A stretch of 64,000 nt of DNA from assembly GCA_021397845.1 (NCBI GenBank), contig CM038044.1:57821851-57885850 (forward strand). The letters are read 5' to 3'. The notes under the pieces were generated by a model, which saw only the letters and a list, made by a program, of their open reading frames with translations, made no database searches and was not told the origin of the DNA. The position numbers and the translations under genes were made by a program. This document shows, in pieces, positions 20,337-30,609 of this stretch (its first letter is position 1; every line of letters begins with the position of its first letter). The stretch comes from Areca catechu. Lineage: Eukaryota; Streptophyta; Magnoliopsida; Arecales; Arecaceae.

Positions 20337-22515
20337 GATCTTATTGCATGTGTGTCTTGCAACCAAGGAAAACAAACAAGTCTGGTATCTTGATAGTGGT
20401 TGCTCAAGGCACATGACTGGAGATATGAAGCAATTCACTTCTCTTGAAGCTTTGAATGGAGGGAGTGTAACCTTCGGTGATAATGGTAAAGGAAAAATCA
20501 TTGGTATTGATAAGGTTCACATAACTCCTTCTAATAGTATTAGTAATATACTTTTAGTAGATGGTTTAAAGCATAATCTTTTAAGTATTAGTCAGTTTTG
20601 CAATAAAGGTTTTCAAGTAGTTTTCAAATCATCATACTGCATGATTACTAGTCCTGATATAAATGGAGTACAATTCATTGGAAAAATGCATGGAAATATT
20701 TATTTGGTGGACCTTGATGATCTATCCTTACCTAATGGAGAATGCCTTGTTACAATGAATTCTACTAAGAAAGAGACTAGTTGGTTATGGCATGAAGATT
20801 AGGGCATGCTAGTATGTATCTCATTTCAAAACTTAGTAAAAAGAATTTAGTTAGAGATTTACCTGAAATTCATTTTGAAAAAGATAGAATTTGCCAAGCA
20901 TATCAATTTGGTAAACAAGTCAAAACTTCTTTTAAACCAAAAGAATTTGTAACTACTAGTAGACCACTTGAACTACTTCATATGGATCTCTTTGGACCAA
21001 CTAGAACATCAAGTCTAGGAGGCAAGAGATATGGATTAGTCATTGTGGATGATTTTTCAAGATTTACTTGGGTTTTCTTTCTAGCACAAAAAGATGAATC
21101 ATTTTCTGTATTTGTAAAGTTCTATAGAAAAGTTTTAAACGAAAAAGGTATTTCAGTTATTTGTATCCATAGTGATCATGGAACTGAATTTGAAAATCAA
21201 GATTTTGAAAACTTTTGCAATGAAAAAGGTATAGAACACAATTTTTCTGCACCTAGGACACCACAACAGAATGGGGTGGTATAAAGGAAAAACCATACTT
21301 TGGAAGAAATGGCATGCACTATGCTTTGTGAAAATGATTTGCCAAGGTATTTTTGGGCTGAAGCTATAAATACAGCCTGTTATGTTTTAAATCGAGTTTT
21401 AATTCATCCTATTTTAAAGAAAACTCCATATGAGCTTTTGAACCAAAGATAACCAACTTTGAAATATTTCTGAGTTTTTGGTTGTAAATGTTTTATTTTA
21501 AACAATGAAAAAGATCATCTTGGAAAGTTCGATGCCAAGTTTGATGAATTGTATCTTCTTAGGATACTCTACATCAAGCAGGGCATACAGAGTATTTAAT
21601 AAATAAACTTTGGTTATAGAAGAGTCAGTACATGTTGTATTTGAAGAATCTACTAACAAATTCTCAAGAAAAGAGGATACATCTGATGAATGTGCAGGTG
21701 CCGACAAGCTTCAGAAGCTGACACTGAATGATCAAGCTCAACCAAATGAAGAAGAACAAGACAAGGATGAGAAAGAAGATGATACTCCAAAGCATCAAGA
21801 TCTACCTAAGGAGTGGAGGTATGCTCATGGACACTCTAATGAATTAATCTTAGGTGATCCATCTAAAGGGGTAAGAACTCGAGCTTTTATTAGAAATGAA
21901 TGTGATTATATAGTATTTGCATCTCAAATAGAATCCAAATGTTTTGAAGAAGCTGAAAAAGATTCTAACTGGATCAATGCTATGCAAGAAGAACTAATAC
22001 AATTTGATAGAAATAATGTTTGGACACTTGTAGAAAGACCATCTAATGTTTCAATTATTGGTACTAAATGGGTATATAGGAATAAATTAGATGAAGATGG
22101 TATTGTTATTAGAAATAAAGCTAGGCTAGTTGCTAAAGGCTACAATCAAGAGAAAGGGATTGACTTTGATGAAACTTTTGCTCCTATTGCTAGACTTGAA
22201 GCGATTAGACTGTTATTAGCATTTGCTTGTTTTATGAACTTTAAATTATTTTAAATGGATATTAAAAGTGCTTCTTGAATGGTTTTATAAATGAAAAGGT
22301 TTTTATGGAACAATCACCTGGATTTGAAAATCATGCACATCCTGATCATGTTTTCAAATTACACAAAATACTTTATGGATTAAAGCAAGCACCTAGAGCA
22401 TGATATGAAAGACTAAGCAAATTTCTTATTGAAAATGAATTTTCTAGAGAAAATGTTGATAAGACTTTATTTTTGAAAAGGAAAGATAATGACTGACATC
22501 ATTTTCGGTGCTACT
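20335..22515 (+). pseudogene. Copia1 pol: protease, integrase and partial reverse transcriptase
   Basis: The protease motif WYLDSGCSRHMTG is at about 20383. A WLWHED segment of the pre-integrase domain is at about 20784. The integrase core has LLHMDLFGP and a HSDHGTEFE segment, but the third acidic residue, in QNGVVxRKN, is replaced by a stop (TAA near 21282). The reverse transcriptase part from 21610 shows TKWVYRNKLDEDG, ARLVAKGYNQEKGIDFDETF and, after several stops and frameshifts, DIIFGATN, the strand after the YVDD active site. There the homology ends. RNase H and the 3' LTR are missing. Confidence 0.86.
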
Positions 22516-22517
22516 AA

Positions 22518-23171
22518 TGATTGCTTGACTTGTCTTCTCTTTGGAATCACTTCAAACATAACTTTTGGAATGCTGATTTTAAGGCTTGGAAGCTTTTTCA
22601 ATGGGAATCTTCTCTTTTGTTCTCTTTTTGACTTTGAAGTGAAGTTCTCAAAGGTATGTCTTGTCTCTTATGAGTTAGTTGTTCTTGAATGAGTTTGGTG
22701 AAATTTAAATACTTCAAAAATTTCTAAAAATTGGTTTCAAACCATTGGTGGAGCAAAACTAGCTATTTGGAGTTTATAGGATTCAAATCTGACCCTCAAA
22801 AATTATAGCATTATTACTGTTAGAACCCGTGAGTTGATACTTGAGTTTGTTCATGAGTCGATACTTGAGTCTTCATGAGTCGACACTTGGATCAGCATGA
22901 GTCGACTCAAGGTATAAACTTCTAAAAAACTAGGGTTCTGTTCTTTTTCTGTTCTCAGGCTATGAGTTGACACTTGAATCATGTGAGTCGATACTTGAGT
23001 CATGTGAGTTGACACTTGAGTCTTCTGAGTTGATACTTGGATTAGCATGAGTCGACTTAAGGTATAAACTTCTGAAAAACTAGGGTTCTGTTCTTTTTCT
23101 GTTCTCAGGCTGAGTCGACATTTGAATCATGTGAGTCGGCACTTGAATCATGTGAGTCGACACTTGAGTCT
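22518..23171 (-). repeat. Internal fragment of the copia2 3' LTR
   Basis: The segment matches 25481 to about 26125 of the full LTR, including the same AGTCGACACTTGAGTC-type repeats, but lacks both LTR ends. Its outer edge abuts the truncated copia1 reverse transcriptase, and its inner edge joins gag/pol sequence. Confidence 0.8.
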
Positions 23172-24909
23172 TCTTTTGTTGATTGCAAGACACACCTACA
23201 ATAACAAATCAAGTGGAGACTTTAGGTACCCAAGTCATCTTGAGTCCTTTAGGGTTAGTAGATATGGTTCCTTTTGGAACCCAAACTTTTCTAACTTTAT
23301 TCAATATCCTTTTGTCACACAAATATGATTTATGTCCTACTTTGCGACAAGAATAACAAGTAATAGCAGAAGAAACATGCACAAAAAAAATTTTGAAATA
23401 TTTTTACTATTTTTGTGGTCTAAAACCTAATCCAGCTTTGTTAAAAATAGCTCTTTGATTATTTAAAAGCATGTTGAGTTTTTCAAAACTATAAGTAAAT
23501 TTTTCAACAAAAGGTTTTACTTTTTCAAGTACATCTTTGCACTTCTTGTTTTCTAGCAAAAGTTCTTTGTTTTGTTTAGCAAATTTTTTAGTTATTGCAA
23601 AAGATTTATCCTTTTTCAAATCTTCCTCTTCTTTTTCCAAAGAGGTAATTTTATCAGTAAATTTTTTGTTTTCTTGAAGTAAGTAATTATTTTCAATCAA
23701 AGACTTATCATTTGTATTAATCAAATCCAAATTTTGCTTCTTAGCTCTTTGTTTTTCATTTTAAGTTTATGATACTCAACTATCAATTCATCAAAAATAT
23801 AATGCAATTCATCAAAAGTAAATTCATTTTCAAATTTAGATTTTACCTCATCATCGTTAGCCATTAAGCATAAATTTGCGACCTCTTGCTGTTCTTCAGC
23901 CGAACTCGAGTCCTCATTCTCGCTCCAGGTTACCATCATGGCTTTCTTTCTTAATTTCTTTCTACTCTTCTCGAGTAAGAGGCAATCCATCTTGAAGTGG
24001 CCGGATTTCTTGCACTCGAAATAAATAGGTTGCTTCCTTTCCTTCTCTTTTTCTTTTTCTTTGCTAAGCTCTTCCTTTTGAGGCTTCTTCTTGAAATTGT
24101 ATTTTTTCCTTTTCATGAACTTCTTAAACTTCCTTGAGATGAGAGCCGTTTCATCTTCATCATCTTTCTCATCGGAATCATCACTTGAATCATCCTTAGT
24201 TGTGGACTTAAATGCTATGGTCTTCTTCTTTTTGTCATTGTCCGCAACCTTTTATTTTAGTGTTAGCTCATATGTCATGAGAGATCCTAGAAGCTGCTCA
24301 AGAGGTAGAGTATTGATATCCTTAGCTTCTTCAATTGTTGTCACCTTTGGATCCCATGATGAAGGAAGTGACCTAAGAATTTTATTCATCAATTCAGCAT
24401 TAGAAATAACTTTACCTAAGCTTCTCATGCCATTCACAATGTTAGTGAATATAGTGTCCATTTCACTAATAGATTCAGATGGTTCCATTCTAAATATTTC
24501 ATATATATGAATGAGCATGTTAACTTTGGTAGTTTTCACTTGATGAGACCCTCGTGGGTAATTTTAGGTGTGTCCCATATTTTCTTGGTGGAGAGATAAT
24601 TTGAAATTCTATTGAATTCACTTGGGTCTAATGCACTAGATAATAGGTTCATAGCCTTAGCATTAAGCTCAACCTACTTAATGTCATTCTCATCCCAATC
24701 ATCTTCCAATTTGGGAGTGGGAATGCCATTAATCAAGGTAGTAGGCTGATGAGGACCTTTAACAATAGTCCTCCAAATGTTATAATCAATGGCCTGAATA
24801 TAAATGCGCATGCATGTTTTCCAATATATATAATTTGTGCCATTAAATAAGGGGGGATAGTTTGAGGCTTGACCCTCAACAATTCCAATACCAATTTGGG
24901 CTACCATTT
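23172..24909 (-). pseudogene. Copia2 gag, decayed
   Basis: The minus-strand start near 24907 encodes MVAQIGIGIVEGQASNYPPL. Homologous gag core segments continue at 24539-24252 (RMEPSESISEMDTIFTNIVN). A knuckle, CKKSGHFKMDCLL, lies in 24116-23721. Coiled-coil-like sequence follows in 23730-23407, and a second knuckle, CYSCRKVGHKSYLC, near 23330-23380. Several stops and frameshifts separate these parts. The frame ends at the junction where pol would start. Confidence 0.83.
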
Positions 24910-24953
24910 AGATCTTTGACTCGAGATCGTTAGACCTATATGCTGAGTACCAA

Positions 24954-24965
24954 GCTCTGATACCA
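24954..24965 (-). other. Primer binding site of copia2
   Basis: The plus strand GCTCTGATACCA is the complement of TGGTATCAGAGC and lies two bases from the LTR edge at 24968. Confidence 0.85.
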
Positions 24966-24967
24966 CT

Positions 24968-26631
24968 TGTTGCCCAGCATAGCAATCCAAGAGGGGGGTT
25001 GAATTGGGTTTCTTTAAAAAATTAAACCAAATATGTGCTGCACTTTAAAGTATTTGTGAAGCTATGCAAATGAGCATACAATGAATAAGATGCAATGCAA
25101 TGAATATAAATAGCAAATGCAAGAGAACAAAGAACATATACACAAACATAAAGTTTTATAGTCGTTCGGTACATACTAAGCACCTACATCCACTCCCCAA
25201 GCTATCTCTTAAAAATTTTACTATAATCAACCTAGATTATAGCCAACTTGTTTTCAAGGGCTCACAAGTCAAACCCAAAGTTGGTTTTCTCACATAGGCT
25301 CACCAACAACCTTTTCTCAAGCCAACCTAGACTTGGGTTCCAATTCATGGCTTGGAAGGGCCTAACACCTAGTTTCAAATACCCTTGAAACTAGTCACAA
25401 TAAATAAAATTAGAGATACAAGATTAAAGCACAAGCAAACTCTCTCATAGAGTAGAAAGTAGAAGCTTTGAGGCTCTTGATGATTGCTTGACTTGTATTC
25501 TCTTTGGAATTACTTCAAACACCACTTTTGGAATGCTGATTTGAAGGCTTGGAAGCTTTTTTAGTGGGAATAGCTTTTCTTTTGCTTTCTTTTTGACTTT
25601 AAAGTGGAGTTCTCAAAGGTATGTCTTGTCTCTTGTGAGTTAGTTATTCTTGAATGAGTTTGGTGGGACTTAAATACTTCAAAAACTTTTAAAAATCGAT
25701 TTTAGACCATTGATGGAGCAAAACTAGCTGTTTGGGGCTTGTAGGATTCAAATATAACTCTCAGAAATTATAGCTGTTATTGCCGTCAGAACCTGTGAGT
25801 TGATACTTGAGTTTGTTCATGAGTCGACACTTGAGTCTTCATGAGTCGACACTTGGATCAGCATGAGTCAACTCAAGGTATAAACTTTTGAAAAACTAGA
25901 GTTCTATTCTTTTTCTGTTCTTAGGCTATGAGTCAATACTTGAACCATGTGAGTCAATACTTGAACCATGTGAGTCGATAGTTGAGTCTTCTGAGTCAAC
26001 ACTTGGATTAGCATGAGTTGACTCAAGGTCTAAATTTTTGAAAATCCAGGGTTCTGTTCTTTTTCTGTTCTCAGGTTATGAGTCGACACTTGAATCACGT
26101 GAGTCGACACTTGAGTCTTCTGAGTCGACACTTTAACAAAAAATATCTCAAAATGACATAGTTCTGTATCTTCATTTTTCTCAGGCCATGAGTCGATACT
26201 TGGTTTCTGTGAGTCGACACCTGACGTTTTCATAAGTCAATACTTGACTTCTGTGAGTTGACTCAAGGCATGCCAAAGAGATTTCTGCATGCTAGTCCTT
26301 CTGAAGTGTCGACAACTTGCATTCCATGAGTCGACACTTGATTCTGCCACTCAAAAAACCTTGTGTCAACCTTCAAAATTCAATGTGTTCTTTAATAAAA
26401 CTTCAATACCTTCTTCATAAAGCCTAATTTGACCACATTTTAAAGATTTTCAAGGTGAAAAGACATCTCATACACTGAAATTCACTTAGCTTCAAATGAG
26501 TGCTTTGGATACTTTTATATTGAAAATTTGAGGTGCATGTATCCTGAAACTCACAACTATAATTGAAACATTAGTATAAAACATATATTCAACATTTTGT
26601 TAGTCATCAAAATCAAGGGTTAAAGCCAACA
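24968..26631 (-). repeat. 5' LTR of copia2
   Basis: On the minus strand it starts TGTTGGCTTTAACC at 26631 and ends CTGGGCAACA at 24968, a length of about 1.66 kb. From about 25790 to 26340 it is filled with variants of a GAGTCGACACTTGAGTC phrase. The region outside 26631 is the integrase of the Tat element, so this edge is a real insertion boundary. Confidence 0.84.
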
Positions 26632-27262
26632 GAAGTTCATGAAGGCATATGTGGTGATCATCTAAGGAATAGATCTCTGGCTTATAAAATTATACACTAG
26701 GGATACTATTGGCCGACCATCCAGAAAGATGCTGCCAATTATATGAGAAGGTGTGACCAGTGTCAGAGGTATTCCAATATCCAAAGACATCCAGCAAGTC
26801 AACTGACCCAGTAATCCCCCTTGGCCATTCGCCCAATGGGAAATAGACATCCTTGGCCCATTTTCTCCAACCTCCGGTTAGAGAAAATTTATAATCTAGC
26901 CATCGATTACTTTACTAAATGGGTTGAAGCCGAACCTTTAGCCCATATCACTGAAGGAAAAGTTGAGAGCTTTGTCAGAAACTCTATAATCTACCAGTTT
27001 GAAATCTCTTATGCTATCATCACTGATAATGGAAGATAGTTCGATAATTAGAAGTTCAAAAATTTTTATGCCCAGTATCACATTCTTCATAAGCTAACCT
27101 CTACCTGACATCCTCAATCGAATGGCAAAGCTGAGGTGACAAATCGAATGATTCTATATGGTCCAAAAACTAGGCTAAATGAGGTAAAAGGATTTTGGAC
27201 TGAAGAACTAAATTCAATTCTCTTGGCGTACTGGACAACTCCTCGATCTACTACTAGAGGAC
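26632..27262 (+). pseudogene. Integrase remnant of the outer Tat element
   Basis: The zinc-binding part reads VHEGICGDHLRNRSLAYKI, then GYYWPTIQKDAANYMRRCDQ and a CQR, giving the HHCC pattern. The catalytic core shows a WEIDILGPFS segment (Asp), DYFTKWVEAEPLA, IITDNG (Asp) and SNGKAEVTNRMI (Glu). Several stops and a frameshift are present. The end at about 27262, after TTPRSTTRG, abuts sequence from a different Tat element. The style, without a chromodomain, is that of the Tat lineage, which suits the LTRs at 2831 and 33369. Confidence 0.82.
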
Positions 27263-27436
27263 AATAAAGCTGAAGATGGTCTGGATGATATTGGGAGCGA
27301 GTTGAGTCGGAACCAAATGATAGTGGCTAAGGAAAGAAAGGAAGAAAACATGGAAGGGAAGCCTAAGACCCCCGAAAAAAAGGTCTTCGTACAGGGCTAT
27401 CCGGGCTGGGTCACTATAAGTGACCCAATCCCCCAA
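27254..27436 (-). pseudogene. Fragment of a Tat antisense ORF from a second element (X)
   Basis: The minus strand encodes SDPARIALYEDLFFGGLRLP, then a FHVFFLSFLSHYHLVPTQLA segment and PNIIQTIFSF. This is the start of the domain that Pfam calls Transposase_28 (putative gypsy type transposon, PF04195), which in plants sits antisense between integrase and the 3' LTR. It is cut after about 50 residues by the join with the integrase remnant. It cannot belong to the outer element, which has its own copy at 30610-32683. Confidence 0.7.
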
Positions 27437-28320
27437 CCCAGGAATAGAGAGTCAAATGGAATCAGGGATCCCAAATGATCTCCGGATGCGAAGGAGATCC
27501 CTATCGATCATCACCGAAGTAATGCCTGTAGGGCCGCTGGCCCCCATAGAAGGGGGCAGGTGGAGGAGCCATAGGGGATCCAATGACAATCCCCGTCGGG
27601 CGCGAACCCCTACGGAGCACAACCGGGACTTCCTCCACCTCGCTATCTGAGGAGGGAGGCCTCAGCTAAGAAGGCTCCACACCATCTGAAAAACCTTGGT
27701 GATGGTGCCCCCTACCAGAGGGACTCATCAGAAATGGCAGAATGAAAAACTAGAAGACCTAACAAGAATACTCCTCAGGTGCAGGCCGAAGGAGGAGAGC
27801 AAAAAAGAGAAAGGGGAAGGAGAAGGAAGCCTAACCTGCTGGAACTTCGCAACCTCACCCAAGAAGTTGGAGGAAAATTGCTTTGAGGAAGAAACTTTAT
27901 CTTTTGTCGCTTGAGAAACCCTTGGGAAATAAAAGGGTAAGTCCCTTTCAAGCAACCCGGAGCCCCATCACCTCATTCTGGTTGAAGGCGTGCACCATAT
28001 CTCGCTCTGAGCCGGTCGGAGTGTGCCACATGTTGATATCCATCAAAAGCGATGCTCTGAATCGGAGGTGACTCCTTCGGGCCCAGTACGGCAATTAAGG
28101 CCACCCTTAATGAGGGTTGACATGGCATCGCCCCATTAGCATGGAAGCATAGCCTTCGGAGTGCCGGCGTACAAGGCATTGATGGAGTAGGAGATGTACC
28201 CCTCCATGTCAGTACGGTCATTACTTCCCTCGCCCCGAGTACCACTTCGTTCTCCGAGCTCGGGAGTAGGGGGCATATGATGTAGTACATTTGTTGATGT
28301 GGAGTCTTGCTAGTGGCCAT
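27437..28320 (-). other. 3' region of Tat element X, no gene assigned
   Basis: The stretch precedes a tandem-repeat block. A minus-strand frame at 27973-28320 is open for 115 codons, but I do not recognise the product and it has no known partner. Compositionally it is GC-richer than the copia sequence to the left. Confidence 0.35.
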
Positions 28321-28329
28321 GATGGCAAA

Positions 28330-29110
28330 GGCCCCACCACCTAGACACGATGGCCAAGTAAGGAGCCAAGGCGAGCCCTCCTATCGAGGTCAACTCCTAG
28401 CCGGGGTCATGCTCATAGGGATAGCCCTCCGTCTGAGATCAGCTCCCAGCATGGGTCATGCTCATGCTACCAAGGCGAGCCCTCCTATCGAGGTCAGCTT
28501 CCAGCCGGGGTCATGCTCATAGGGCGAGCCCTCCATCTGAGATCAACTCTGGCTAGGGTCATGCTCAGGATGTCAAGGCGAGCCCTCCTATCGAGATCAA
28601 CTCCCAGCCAAAGTCATGCTCATAGGGCGAGACCTTTGTCTGAGGTCAGCTCCCGGTTGGGGTCATGCTCATGCTGCCAAGGCGAGCCCTCATGCCGAGA
28701 TCAGCTCCTAGCTAGAGTCGTGCTCATAGGGCGAGCCCTCCATCTGAGATCAGCTCCTGGCCAGGGTAGTGCTCATACTGCCAAGACGAGCCTTCCTGCC
28801 AAGGTCAGCTCCCAGTCGGAGTCGTGCTCATAGGGCAAGCCTTCCGTCTGAGGTCAGCTCCTGCCCGGGGTCATGCTCATGCTGCCAAGGTGAGCCCTCT
28901 TGCCGAGGTCAGCTCCCAGCCGGGGTCGTGCTCATAAGATGAGCCCCCCATCTGAGGTTAGCTCCCGGTCAAGGTTGTGCTCATGCTGCCAAGGCGAGCA
29001 CTCTTGCCAAGGTCAGCTCCCAGCCGAGATCATGCTCATAAGGCAAGCCCCTTATCCAAGGTCAGCTCTTGGCCAGGGTCATGCTCATGCCGCCAAGGTA
29101 AAGGGCCCCC
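28330..29110 (+). repeat. Satellite-like tandem repeat A (about 58-bp unit) in Tat element X
   Basis: About 13 imperfect units carry the phrase GCGAGCCCTCCxTCTGAGGT then CAGCTCCxGGCCxGGGTC and a final ATGCTCAT. Two alternating variants give a higher-order period near 116 bp. The same family recurs in inverted orientation at 58654-58990 next to another Tat LTR. Such arrays in the 3' untranslated region are known in Tat/Ogre elements. Confidence 0.82.
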
Positions 29111-29890
29111 CAATGAGGGGCTCCCCCTGTCCCGCGAAAGCCATAGTTCCTACCAATGGCATGAGGGGGAGGAGGATCAACGGAGATTCAAATCATGATA
29201 AAGAGGGACCTTGCCACCCATGACCTCCAGGAGGTGGCGCACGTCCTGCCACAACTACAAGCTCTACAATGCACGACCTGCACGATGCAACCCCCCATGA
29301 CACAAAAACTTGAACCTTTCCAAGAGGGTATTCCATTAAGGCCCCAGGCCATGTGACACTCAAACGATTCCCCCCAGAATGGGAATACACCACCGTGGCT
29401 CGAGTCTCAGCGGCATGGTGCCCACCCCTCCCACGGGAAGTTACACCATCAGAAGGATAAGACTGGCCTGACAGAAGGGCGACAGTGAGCAACTGAAAAC
29501 CCTTCCAGAAAAGATACCTAGAAATGGACACCTAGAAGAAGCCCCAGACCTGGTCTGGGCCGCCCCATGCATATAAAATCAGAGATGGGAGGTAGGTAAA
29601 AAGGTAAGTAAGCAAACAGAGGGAGCAAAGGGGCAAGGAGCCACTCGAGTGAACCTCCCAAGCTCTCTCATTTCTCTTAACCCATCTCCATTCCATTTTT
29701 CACCCTCTACGCAGAGAGTCCCCAAGCTCTCTTCCATAAAGGTTGTGTTCCCCTCGATCGTCCCACTGACTTGATCGTCGGAGTGTCTCCATTGGAATCC
29801 TCGGGTCGGGTCTCCTCTATTTTGCAGGTCAGCCCACCAAGGAGTCAACCGGAAGAAAGGACCAAGCACCCCGCAGGAACCCGATGCATC
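29111..29890 (+). repeat. LTR of Tat element X, approximate ends
   Basis: It has a TATA box (CATATAAAATC at 29571), then CTGACTTGATCGTCGGAGTG near 29766-29785, and a CTCCTCTATTTTGCAGGTC segment. The minus-strand LTR at 57774-58653 has the same series in the same order. Its left border with the satellite block and its right border near GATGCATCA are estimates. Confidence 0.55.
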
Positions 29891-30059
29891 AAAGCTACAG
29901 GCCAGGCGATCTTGGCAGTAATAACCTGGAACATATTGGATCGAAAGCCTAGATGGCTATCGGATGGCTTGACCATGGAATGTAAAACATTTATGCAAGT
30001 ATTATCAATAAAGAGCCCTTTTTATCTTGTCCTAGAAGAGGTATTCTATCATGAGCAAT

Positions 30060-30345
30060 TGGATTAACTCATTGACTCATTTCCGACGAAATTCACATTT
30101 GACAAAGTAAAGGGTTGGTCTAAGCAACTAACCTAATCGGTGTAATCCTTGGGGTTGGTCTAATCCACTAACTCAAACCCGATGAAATAAGGGTTAGCCT
30201 AAGCAACTGACCCAATCAATGCAATTCATAGAGTCGGTCTGATCCACTGGCTAGATCGATATCTCCAACAGATAAAGAGTTGGTCTAGTCCACTGACTCA
30301 CACTCAACAAAACATGGGTTGGCCTGATCGACCAATCCAATTGAT
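30060..30345 (+). repeat. Degenerate tandem repeats in the 3' region of the outer Tat element
   Basis: The phrase GGGTTGGTCTAAxCCACTAA then CTCAxxCCGATG recurs about five times with an irregular spacing of 50-65 bp. The block sits between element X and the antisense ORF of the outer element. Confidence 0.6.
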
Positions 30346-30609
30346 ATCATATATGTGTATTCCACAAGATGCTAACCTTGTTAGGATATCATTGCTAATC
30401 TGCCGAAGAGTTGAGAGTTGACAAAAAATGACATCATGGGAAAAATATTTGAAGTATAATGCCGAAGAGCTGAGACTTAGAAATTTTTCTTTCACACACA
30501 CACACAAGAATAAAAAAGGCATCCAAGAAGTTCAAAGCCACAAAGAACACATTTGGCAAAAAAGGCCTTTCATTCATTTCCAAAATGTTAGTACATTTTC
30601 GAAAAGATG

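Larger units (their letters stand above)
16938..22515 (+). mobile_element. Copia1: decayed, 3'-truncated Ty1/copia retrotransposon
   Basis: It has a 5' LTR (16938-18556), an initiator-Met primer site, a gag with two CCHC knuckles, then protease, integrase and reverse transcriptase in the copia order. It ends abruptly at the YVDD region of reverse transcriptase, where opposite-strand copia2 sequence begins. The long LTR and gag style suggest the SIRE/Maximus lineage, a tentative assignment. It is inserted in the gag of element C. Confidence 0.85.
22516..26631 (-). mobile_element. Copia2: gag-only Ty1/copia derivative on the minus strand
   Basis: Read on the minus strand it has a full 5' LTR (26631 to 24968), a primer site, a decayed gag, the first few codons of the pol region and then an internal piece of LTR (23171 to 22518). 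Pol is deleted. The gag is homologous to that of copia1, so the two belong to related families in opposite orientation. It separates copia1 from the integrase of the outer Tat element. Confidence 0.8.

Noticed and set aside
22851..23170. Regularly repeated GTCGAC phrases that could be taken for a CRISPR array
   Set aside because: The repeats are short, imperfect and without unique spacers of equal length, and they lie within the LTR of a plant copia element.
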